This document shows positions 1 through 5,714 of a DNA stretch of 19,466 bases, piece by piece. The stretch is taken from the NCBI GenBank assembly GCA_002378975.1, contig DFST01000099.1, positions 1 through 19,466 on the forward strand, written 5' to 3'. How positions within the stretch are numbered: position 1 is the first letter of the stretch; each line of letters opens with the position of its first letter. The DNA is from Chitinophagaceae bacterium UBA3430 (GTDB lineage: Bacteria > Bacteroidota > Bacteroidia > Chitinophagales > Chitinophagaceae). The notes under the pieces were generated by a model. That model ran no database searches and was not told the origin of the DNA. It saw nothing but the letters and a program-made list of their open reading frames with translations. The position numbers and the translations under genes were made by a program.

Positions 1-40
1 AACCGCCAATTTCTTGTAGGTGCTGTTGTAGCACGTTTTA
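1..40 (-). repeat. Partial attC-like element at the window edge
   Basis: This short stretch follows the stop codon of the HIT gene. It contains CCGCCA at 3-8 and GTAGGTGC at 17-24. The better preserved element at 1441-1580 has the same order on the same strand, CCGCCA followed by GTTACCTGC. A small hairpin with 5-bp arms GTGCT/AGCAC lies at 20-34. I infer that this is the gene-proximal end of a second attC-like site belonging to the HNH-HIT cassette. The other half is outside the window, so the call is tentative. The hairpin lacks a T-run, so it is not an obvious intrinsic terminator. Confidence 0.35.
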
Positions 41-406
41 TTAGTAGTATCCTTTTCCATTTATGCAATGTCTTATGCCACCTCGTGGGTTTTCCATGTC
101 GCCTTTATACCTTGGTATTAAATGACAATGAAAGTGAAAAACTGTCTGACCAGAAGATTCACCGCAATTCATACCAATATTATAACCATCAGGTTTGTGT
201 TCTTTTTCGATAATACTTTTTGCTAACTCAATAGTAGTGTTCAATTCGTTTTTCTCTTTTTCGGAAAGTTCAAAATAATCTTTTCTTACAATGTTGCTTA
301 TTATTAAAAGATGTCCTGGCGAAACAGGAAAAGCATCTTTAATAATAAAAAATGATTCGTTTTTATAGATTATTCTTTCTGCTTGTATTTCTGTAAAGTC
401 TTTCAT
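41..406 (-). CDS. HIT-family nucleotide hydrolase/transferase-like protein
   Basis: This 121-residue protein has the histidine-triad signature HFHCHLI at residues 91-97 (H91, H93, H95), preceded by the usual family segment ending in GQTVF. HIT proteins hydrolyse or transfer nucleotides at the alpha-phosphate, using the middle His as nucleophile (family knowledge). The length fits a single-domain HIT protein, and no signal peptide or membrane segment is seen. The ATG shares its first base with the last base of the HNH gene's stop codon (TAATG), so the two are almost certainly translated together. I infer that it processes a nucleotide product linked to the HNH partner, but the substrate cannot be read from the sequence. 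The gene is A+T-rich compared with the chromosomal genes to the right, in line with acquired cassette DNA. Confidence 0.9.
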   Translation of the reverse strand: MKDFTEIQAERIIYKNESFFIIKDAFPVSPGHLLIISNIVRKDYFELSEKEKNELNTTIELAKSIIEKEHKPDGYNIGMNCGESSGQTVFHFHCHLIPRYKGDMENPRGGIRHCINGKGYY

Positions 407-1434
407 TAAAATGTTCCAATTAATTCTATTTCAGGTTTCCACGTATGAATCGAATGTTTCAAAGCTAAATTATATTGAGCTTCCAAAAAACTTCTTCTGC
501 TTTCTTTTGTTAAACCTGTCTGATTGATAATAGTTTCTGCTAACGGATGTTTACTTTCTATGTAGAATTCGTTTCGGTTAAAAAGTTTATGAAGAAAACG
601 TTCTTCTGGAATTCTTGCTTTCTTATGTAAATTGATACTGCTGTCCGCCAGAACTAAATTCCATACTCCATTTATGTTAGCGCCAGTTTGTGAATGAGCT
701 AACTTATTTACATGCGGCAAAAAATGGTCAACTTCACAAATATTGATGTCATTTTTATTAATTGAAATGTCTTGATATGAATAAAAGCATTTGCCTTTTT
801 GATAACCATTTAATGAATCTCGGACAGAAGTAATGTCAATGCGTCTCATTAAATTACTCTCAATAAAAAAAAGTGATTTACTCTCATCATACTTTACTTC
901 AAGTAGATTTGGATTTATTTGCAAGTTCCAAGCTGTTTCAACTAAGTTCCATCTAGCTTCAACTTCTTGTTCCAAATTTCTATACTGGAATAATTCTTTA
1001 ATCTTTAATAAATTGTCTGTAACTACTATTTCTTTTTTGCCTTGACTATAATTTTTTTCATAAAATGCATTAGGTATTGTTCCACCATTAACGTTTTGGA
1101 AAGCGTCGACCACATTAACAAAACCATATTTTTCGGTTAAACTGTAAAGGTCTTCTTTGGTAATTTTTTCATTTATGTAGCTTCTGCAACCTTCTAAAAA
1201 CTTACTCGAACCGGCATTGCCTTGTTTGTCACTTTTTTTTAAATGCTCCACTATTGAGTTTGCGAATGGTATTGCTAATTCATCAAGCGATATTTTTGTT
1301 TTTTCTTGTTCGATTAATCCGAGTAATGATTTAGCAAATGCAAATTTGTATGTTGCTGAGTTCTTTCCAAATAGAATAATAGCTCTCCATTGAGATTCTA
1401 ATGAGGGGTCGTTTATTTGGAATTGTGTTGTCAT
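406..1434 (-). CDS. HNH endonuclease-domain protein
   Basis: This 342-residue protein carries an HNH-type nuclease core in its second half. The visible parts are GKCFYSYQDI (214-223), CEVDHFLPH (233-241, D236/H237) and WNLVLADSSINLHKKAR (258-274). That is the beta-beta-alpha-metal pattern of DH, a central Asn and a final Asn/Lys. Zinc-binding HNH relatives have CxxC in the first and last parts. Here the second Cys of the first pair is Ser, and the final pair is replaced by ADSS, so structural zinc binding is probably lost while the catalytic DH..N..N pattern remains. Residues 1-205 form a mostly helical region that I do not recognise. The gene starts 15 nt after the attC-like core at 1444-1451 and overlaps the HIT gene by one base. 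A role in nucleic-acid cleavage, possibly defence, is inference. Confidence 0.82.
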   Translation of the reverse strand: MTTQFQINDPSLESQWRAIILFGKNSATYKFAFAKSLLGLIEQEKTKISLDELAIPFANSIVEHLKKSDKQGNAGSSKFLEGCRSYINEKITKEDLYSLTEKYGFVNVVDAFQNVNGGTIPNAFYEKNYSQGKKEIVVTDNLLKIKELFQYRNLEQEVEARWNLVETAWNLQINPNLLEVKYDESKSLFFIESNLMRRIDITSVRDSLNGYQKGKCFYSYQDISINKNDINICEVDHFLPHVNKLAHSQTGANINGVWNLVLADSSINLHKKARIPEERFLHKLFNRNEFYIESKHPLAETIINQTGLTKESRRSFLEAQYNLALKHSIHTWKPEIELIGTF

Positions 1435-1440
1435 TTAAAA

Positions 1441-1580
1441 TGTGCTATAACGGTTTGGCGCTTGGCGCAGTGGCGGATTTCGGAGAACAAAACTGTCAAT
1501 ACACCACAAATGTTGATGCGAGGTAGAATGTTCAATTAACCACGTCACCCGCCATTGAGCCAAACGCCTGTTACCTGCTG
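1441..1580 (-). repeat. attC-like imperfect inverted repeat between cassettes
   Basis: Two arms face each other. GTTTGGC (1453-1459) pairs with GCCAAAC (1559-1565), and TGGCGG (1471-1476) pairs with CCGCCA (1549-1554). One strand carries 11 unpaired bases between these blocks and the other only 4. The outer boxes are GCTATAAC (1444-1451) and GTTACCTGC (1570-1578). The centre (1477-1548) is unpaired. Read with the genes (minus strand), the order is GCAGGTAAC, stem, loop, stem, GTTATAGC. This matches the integron attC layout R'', L'', L', R', with a G^TT crossover core just before the next gene and asymmetric extrahelical bases. The R boxes depart from the classical consensus (RYYYAAC/GTTRRRY). 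It lies 3' of the 177-residue protein gene and 5' of the HNH gene, as an attC should. Confidence 0.6.
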
Positions 1581-1592
1581 GCGTTCTTGTTG

Positions 1593-2126
1593 TCATAGTA
1601 TTGCAAAGCTTGATTTCAAAGAACTAAATTTTGTCGATAGGTTCTTTCTTGTCCCTACTTGAATAAGATATGATTTCTTATTCTTTAAGAATATTATTGC
1701 TTTTGTCGGTAGTCCTTGTTGGTCAAAAGTATATTCAATAGCAGAAACGTCTTGATAAGTTGTGTAGGTATATGCAATTCCTGAATTTTGTAGATTAGTT
1801 GCATATTGTTCAAGATATTTTTTCTCAAAATAAGCATACCCTGACGGTTGAATATTTTTATAACTTTTAGACTCGTCATAAATGTTGATGTTGTGAATCA
1901 CACCTATATCTGGATTATCTTCGTTTTCAGTACAAATGTATGCTGCTATAATATTATTCATCCCTTGTTGTTTAGCCATTGAGATAAATGTAGTGTTTAC
2001 ATACAGTTTACACCCACATTTAACTTTAAAGCCCGCAGCTGTGAATGTTTGGTATGTGTCTTGTCCATAAATGTTAGCAACAAAAAGAAGTGCTAAAATG
2101 GTTGTTGAAATGATTTTTGTATTCAT
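1593..2126 (-). CDS. Secreted protein of unknown function
   Basis: This 177-residue protein starts with a typical signal peptide: positive N-terminus, hydrophobic stretch at 6-18, and probable cleavage after NIYG before QDTYQ. The mature part has an early Cys pair in KVKCGCKLYV (residues 35-44) and a third Cys in AAYICTENED. It is rich in aromatic, Ser/Thr and Lys residues and reads as a small beta-rich periplasmic domain. I do not recognise a family. The ATG lies 5 nt after the stop of the J-domain gene, so it is the last gene of a three-gene unit. The attC-like element follows its stop codon directly. An envelope partner of the two membrane proteins upstream is a reasonable inference only. 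Confidence 0.8.
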   Translation of the reverse strand: MNTKIISTTILALLFVANIYGQDTYQTFTAAGFKVKCGCKLYVNTTFISMAKQQGMNNIIAAYICTENEDNPDIGVIHNINIYDESKSYKNIQPSGYAYFEKKYLEQYATNLQNSGIAYTYTTYQDVSAIEYTFDQQGLPTKAIIFLKNKKSYLIQVGTRKNLSTKFSSLKSSFAIL

Positions 2127-2131
2127 ATTAT

Positions 2132-2662
2132 TTAATTATTACACGCCTTAACTAAAAAGAAAATTAGATTAATCACAACAACCCAAATAACAAGTTGAAT
2201 AATTCCTTTAACACATCCATTTGCTGCTGCTTTTGTTACGCCTTTAAAATCCTTTATTGTTTGAATGGCTAGCTCAACAGCTTGTTTTTTTGCGTTTTCC
2301 ATCCATTTAGCGAGTATGTCATCTTCAACCTTATAATCTCGATATTCATACTCTCGCTTAGTTTGTTGATGTTTTTGTTCTTGCCATTCTTGTTGCTCGG
2401 ATTTCTGCTTTTCTTTTTCCGAATGCCTATTTTGCTCTTGGTATTGTTTAAATTTATTATACTCTATGTCGTATCTCGCTCTTGCTTCTTTATCTTTTAA
2501 AATTAAATATGCTTCATTTATTTCTTGCATACGCAATGTAGTGTCCGTTCCCTGATTTCTATCAGGGTGCCATTCAATTGCTTGCTCTCTAAATGCTTTC
2601 TTTATTTCTTCGTCAGAAGCATTTTGCTGTATATCAAGAAGCTTGTAATAATCTTTGAACAT
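2132..2662 (-). CDS. Membrane-anchored J-domain (DnaJ-like) protein
   Basis: This 176-residue protein begins with a clear J domain (about residues 4-67). It has DYYKLLDI at the start, the invariant HPD motif at 32-34 that stimulates Hsp70/DnaK ATPase, and ARARYD at the end of the last helix. A charged Gln/Glu/Lys-rich segment with coiled-coil character (about 70-112) follows. A hydrophobic C-terminal segment at about 154-172 looks like a membrane anchor. It has no zinc-finger or C-terminal substrate-binding domains, so it is a type III J protein. Such proteins recruit DnaK to a particular site (family knowledge), here the cytoplasmic face of the membrane (inference). Its ATG overlaps the stop of the upstream small membrane protein by one base (TAATG). 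Confidence 0.9.
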   Translation of the reverse strand: MFKDYYKLLDIQQNASDEEIKKAFREQAIEWHPDRNQGTDTTLRMQEINEAYLILKDKEARARYDIEYNKFKQYQEQNRHSEKEKQKSEQQEWQEQKHQQTKREYEYRDYKVEDDILAKWMENAKKQAVELAIQTIKDFKGVTKAAANGCVKGIIQLVIWVVVINLIFFLVKACNN

Positions 2663-2859
2663 TACGATTTATCTAGTTCTTGATTTTTGTTGTTATCGTT
2701 TGGTTCTTCTGGATTGTATTTCCAAACACCGTAGATTATTGCAAAACCGATAATGTTTTTCACAATAATTGGAATACCCATTTCTTTAGCTGCGGTCATA
2801 AATACTATTACCACTAGAATGACAACAATTTTGATTGTCCATAAAATACCTTTACTCAT
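2662..2859 (-). CDS. Small two-helix membrane protein
   Basis: This 65-residue protein has two hydrophobic segments, at about residues 5-22 and 31-47, joined by a short loop (AAKEMGIP). A polar, Asn/Glu-rich tail ends in QELDKS. No known family is recognised. It is the first gene of the block, and its stop codon shares a base with the ATG of the J-domain gene, which supports co-translation and a physical partnership with that anchored co-chaperone. A+T-rich DNA runs immediately upstream of the ATG. It is short, but the tight overlap and clean membrane pattern argue that it is a real gene. Confidence 0.75.
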   Translation of the reverse strand: MSKGILWTIKIVVILVVIVFMTAAKEMGIPIIVKNIIGFAIIYGVWKYNPEEPNDNNKNQELDKS

Positions 2860-2872
2860 TTTGTATATTTTT

Positions 2873-3026
2873 AAAATTCAGTGCCTACTCTGGTCGGTTT
2901 TCGGCTTCCCCGTTTTGTCTGCTGTCGCTCTACGCTTGCAGGTAACTTACTTATAGGTCCTACATTCACCAACCTACACAACCAATCTCGGTGTATAGGT
3001 CTGTAATAGTTTCATGTTGTAATCTA
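2873..3026. other. Candidate attI-like / first-cassette boundary region
   Basis: This non-coding stretch separates the recombinase stop codon from the first cassette gene. Read leftwards, it has GTTACCTGC (complement of 2938-2946), which is the same 9-mer as one outer box of the attC-like element but in the opposite orientation. AGTAGGCAC (complement of 2880-2888) resembles the end of an attC (GTTAGGCAC-like) and stands about 20 nt before the ATG. Closer to the recombinase are direct repeats of TATAGGTC (2952-2959 and 2994-3001), CCTACA (2959-2964 and 2973-2978), and an imperfect inverted pair CCTACAC (2973-2979) with GTGTATAGG (2991-2999). Clustered short repeats are what a recombinase-binding attI region would look like, but the identification is inference. 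Confidence 0.35.
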
Positions 3027-4142
3027 TTATAAATCGTCGAATGGACTTCGAATCTGTTGCAAATTTTGGTTGCTGACATGTGTATACAATTCCGTGGTGC
3101 GTGTACTGCTATGACCCAGCAAAACCTGGATATATCGCAGATCTGTTCCACGTTCCAATAAATGTGTGGCATAACTGTGTCGTAACCAGTGCAAAGTAGC
3201 CGGCTTCCCAATCCCGGCCTTACACAGCGCCTGTTTAAATACCTGCTGTATGCTCTTTTCACTGTATTGTGCATCTCCTTGGCCCTCAAACAAATACAGC
3301 TTTGGACGGTAAGCAACAAAATAGCTGCGCAATTGCTCCAGCAGGGTCTCCGGAATCGGTACGACCCGGTCCTTCTTACCCTTAGCTTGCCGAATAAACA
3401 ATAAGCCTCGATCTGATTGAATATCGGTCGGTTTAATATTTAATAATTCGCCCCGGCGAAGTCCACAAGCATAAATAAGCGCCAACATAACCCGATGCTT
3501 CACATTGACCGGTGCAGCCAAAATCCGCTTTACCTCCGATTTAGACAATACATTGGGCAACCGCTTTTCTCGCCTCGGACGCGCGATCCCCTCCGGATTT
3601 AATTGCCTACCCGATTGAATACTAAAAAACAACTTCACCGCATTGATTACCTGATTCTGAAACGAAAGCGATAATCGCCTCTTTAATATATACTCCGTAT
3701 TGAAACGAATGATGTCTTCATGCGATACAATACCCAGCGGTTTTCCCTGTAAAAAATGCAAAAAAACCCACAAGGCATCCATATAAACACGAACGGTATT
3801 GTCACTATAGCGCCTGCTACGCATCCATTGCTCAAACCGAACCACCTCAGCCCCATATAACTCCCCTGCTCGATCACGCCCTGCTAAACGAGTCACTTCC
3901 CGATCTGCTTCAGCACAGCTGACAACCGCGTGCTTTGACAACTCAACCTTCACTTGTTCATACCGGACTTGCGTGTACGCTACCAACCAACTTCGATGAA
4001 CCGAACTCCACGTAGCATCACCCAACCGCTTCACAACATCAATTAACCCAGCATGATACGGAAATTGAATGCGTATCCACTGCTGCTTACCGGTTTGTAA
4101 TAAACGAACCTGAATCAACGGTAACGTAATTTGCTTTTTCAA
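3027..4142 (-). CDS. Tyrosine recombinase, integron-integrase/XerD-like
   Basis: Site-specific recombinase, 371 residues from a TTG start giving MKKQITLPLI. All catalytic residues are visible: R229 (CGLRRGEL), K254 (AKGKKDR), H318 and R321 (HWLRH), H344 (LLGHSS) and the nucleophile Y353 (ELYTHV). The order is an N-terminal accessory segment (about 10-70, with WIRIQFPY and WSSVHRSWLVAY), a SAM-like core-binding domain (about 95-175) and the catalytic domain (about 195-371). The C-terminal IRSPFDDL resembles the RSPLDAL ending of IntI integrases, but the extra internal domain of classical IntI is absent. The reading frame stays open to a TTG at 4265, overlapping the acyltransferase gene, but the family-like sequence begins near 4142. 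The gene faces a row of cassette-like genes with attC-like repeats, so it is probably their integrase (inference). Confidence 0.92.
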   Translation of the reverse strand: MKKQITLPLIQVRLLQTGKQQWIRIQFPYHAGLIDVVKRLGDATWSSVHRSWLVAYTQVRYEQVKVELSKHAVVSCAEADREVTRLAGRDRAGELYGAEVVRFEQWMRSRRYSDNTVRVYMDALWVFLHFLQGKPLGIVSHEDIIRFNTEYILKRRLSLSFQNQVINAVKLFFSIQSGRQLNPEGIARPRREKRLPNVLSKSEVKRILAAPVNVKHRVMLALIYACGLRRGELLNIKPTDIQSDRGLLFIRQAKGKKDRVVPIPETLLEQLRSYFVAYRPKLYLFEGQGDAQYSEKSIQQVFKQALCKAGIGKPATLHWLRHSYATHLLERGTDLRYIQVLLGHSSTRTTELYTHVSNQNLQQIRSPFDDL

Positions 4143-4181
4143 AACCAGGCAAATTACCCCGAAGCATAAGCTCGTTCCGTT

Positions 4182-4220
4182 TTTTAAACGTTTAAAATAA
4201 AAATACTTGGATATGCATAT
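4182..4220. promoter_or_regulatory. Palindromes upstream of the recombinase gene
   Basis: Two perfect palindromes lie in the A+T-rich gap before the recombinase start: TTTTAAACGTTTAAAA (4182-4197) and ATATGCATAT (4211-4220). They are placed where a promoter or operator for the recombinase is expected, 40-80 nt upstream of the proposed TTG start. A repressor-binding role or autoregulation by the recombinase is inference. The rest of the gap (4143-4246) holds nothing else that I recognise. Confidence 0.35.
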
Positions 4221-4246
4221 TACCCAACCAACGGAGATCAGCCGAT

Positions 4247-5635
4247 TCAAGTCCGCCAAAACCAACGAAGCTTAACAAACAGATAGGTGATCAATGCAAC
4301 CAGTCCCGTGAATATCACTCCTTTCGAAAAGCCCATCCAGGCATTCTGATTCATCGAATCCCAATGTGATTTGACACTTAGAATCGTCATAATCGGCAAT
4401 ACCACCAAACTACCTGCTACATAGGCAACCATCGGATTCTGTCCCTGCAGACCAAGAAATCCTACTGCTTTGGATAATAAAAGGCGATCCCGAAATCCTT
4501 CGAAAACGATCAACGCCGTGAATGCGAGTCCGGAGCAAACAAAATAGTAGCTGTAATTGGATGGATCTTTTTTGATGCCTCCTTCTAAGGATTCAAAACA
4601 GAGTCCGAGAATGAGCAAATAAGCCCCTGCTTCAAACAGTCGACGCAGCGCGACTGATCCAGCTTGTCGGATCAGCCAATATTGCAAAGCAAGGATCAAA
4701 ACACTGCCAACAACATTCAAACCCAGCTGCCTTGTGTAGAGTCCATACAGATTCCAGACGATCAGCAACAAACCCAAAGCCGCCGATCCGATTGAATGTC
4801 TTGAAGTACGAGCATCTTCGGTGCGCAAGCGGATCAACCACTCCCCGGCGAACATACCGGGGATCACGATGAAGAGATACTTCAAGAAGTAAAACTTATA
4901 CGCCCAGTCGAACGAGAACGGACCGATTGCATGAAACGAATAGAAATCCTTGACCCAGCCGTCCTGCTTCGATGCCAAGAATACAGCCATTATCAGCGGA
5001 AGAATACCGATACGGACCCAAGGACGGTTCTGCGTCAATCCGTAAATGATCGTTCCGAATAGCGCCATGTTCGCCAACACCACAATGATGATATCCGAAC
5101 GATAGAGATCGAAATCCGTACCCTTCGCATAATGCATCTGTGTCATCCAACCGATCGAAACAAGCAATGCGATCAATCGAAGCCCCAAACGCACCCTCGA
5201 AGAGGCGATGCTTTTCCATTCATATAAGACAATGAACAGAAGTCCAAAAGCCACCAAGGAGTGGATCTGCTCGCGCAGTTGCGGCTGATCGGAAAGTACC
5301 CAGGCCTTGAAATGCTGGGTGAAGAGGGCGAAGAAAAGCAACAACCCGAACCGTCGAAAAGCAACCCACAAAAGATTCGGTAACGCTTGTAGGCTGATCG
5401 GCTGACGGATCACCTGTGGGAAAGCGGCTCCCATGCTGAACAAAAAGAAAGGAAATACCAAGTCGACCCACGTGATGCCTGGCTTCGACGGATCGAAAAC
5501 ATGATTGGGCGGAGGGACTTGTGCATGGTACATCCATCCCGGTAACACATCGCCGAAGGCAATGCTACCCGATAAAATCATACCTAAAATGGCGAGTCCG
5601 CGCAGGGCATCTAAGGAGCGTTGACGTTCTTTCAT
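4247..5635 (-). CDS. DUF5009 / NagX-like membrane acyltransferase
   Basis: A 462-residue multi-spanning inner-membrane protein with roughly ten or more hydrophobic segments. It begins RSLDALRGLAILGMI and continues with ITWVDLVFPFFLFSMGAAFP, the hallmark of the DUF5009 / heparan-alpha-glucosaminide N-acetyltransferase-like family (COG4299). NagX-type relatives occur in N-acetylglucosamine and chitin utilisation clusters (family knowledge). The ATG at 5635 is chosen because the family motif starts a few residues later; the frame is open further upstream but lies in the terminator and susD end. The gene is 79 nt downstream of susD with a terminator in between, so it is probably transcribed by read-through. 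Acyl transfer onto an imported amino sugar at the cytoplasmic membrane is inferred. The stop codon borders the accessory island. Confidence 0.85.
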   Translation of the reverse strand: MKERQRSLDALRGLAILGMILSGSIAFGDVLPGWMYHAQVPPPNHVFDPSKPGITWVDLVFPFFLFSMGAAFPQVIRQPISLQALPNLLWVAFRRFGLLLFFALFTQHFKAWVLSDQPQLREQIHSLVAFGLLFIVLYEWKSIASSRVRLGLRLIALLVSIGWMTQMHYAKGTDFDLYRSDIIIVVLANMALFGTIIYGLTQNRPWVRIGILPLIMAVFLASKQDGWVKDFYSFHAIGPFSFDWAYKFYFLKYLFIVIPGMFAGEWLIRLRTEDARTSRHSIGSAALGLLLIVWNLYGLYTRQLGLNVVGSVLILALQYWLIRQAGSVALRRLFEAGAYLLILGLCFESLEGGIKKDPSNYSYYFVCSGLAFTALIVFEGFRDRLLLSKAVGFLGLQGQNPMVAYVAGSLVVLPIMTILSVKSHWDSMNQNAWMGFSKGVIFTGLVALITYLFVKLRWFWRT

Positions 5636-5659
5636 AGATTTCACAATAAATGTAATCAT

Positions 5660-5688
5660 AAAAAAAGGCCACCCTAGAAAGGGCAGCC
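5660..5688 (-). terminator. Intrinsic terminator after susD
   Basis: On the minus-strand RNA, GGCUGCCC and GGGUGGCC form an 8-bp stem (two G-U pairs) around a 6-nt loop and are followed by seven U. The opposite strand would have two mismatches and no such tract next to the stem, so the direction is leftwards. It stands 27 nt after the susD stop and 25 nt before the acyltransferase ATG, where it would lower but perhaps not abolish expression of the last gene. Confidence 0.75.
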
Positions 5689-5714
5689 GTTTTCTTGCTA
5701 ATGTATGCTGAGTA

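Noticed and set aside
2966..3319. 117-codon minus-strand frame overlapping the recombinase end
   Set aside because: It overlaps the catalytic end of the recombinase in another frame, is Cys- and Arg-rich without motif, and is best explained as a shadow.
3027..4142. Naming the recombinase intI (classical integron integrase)
   Set aside because: The segment between the catalytic Lys region and HxxR is too short to hold the IntI-specific extra domain, so the name would overstate the evidence.
4143..4265. Longer recombinase starting with TTG at 4265
   Set aside because: The extra 41 residues look like translated promoter DNA, overlap the acyltransferase end, and precede the start of family-like sequence (KKQITLPLI).
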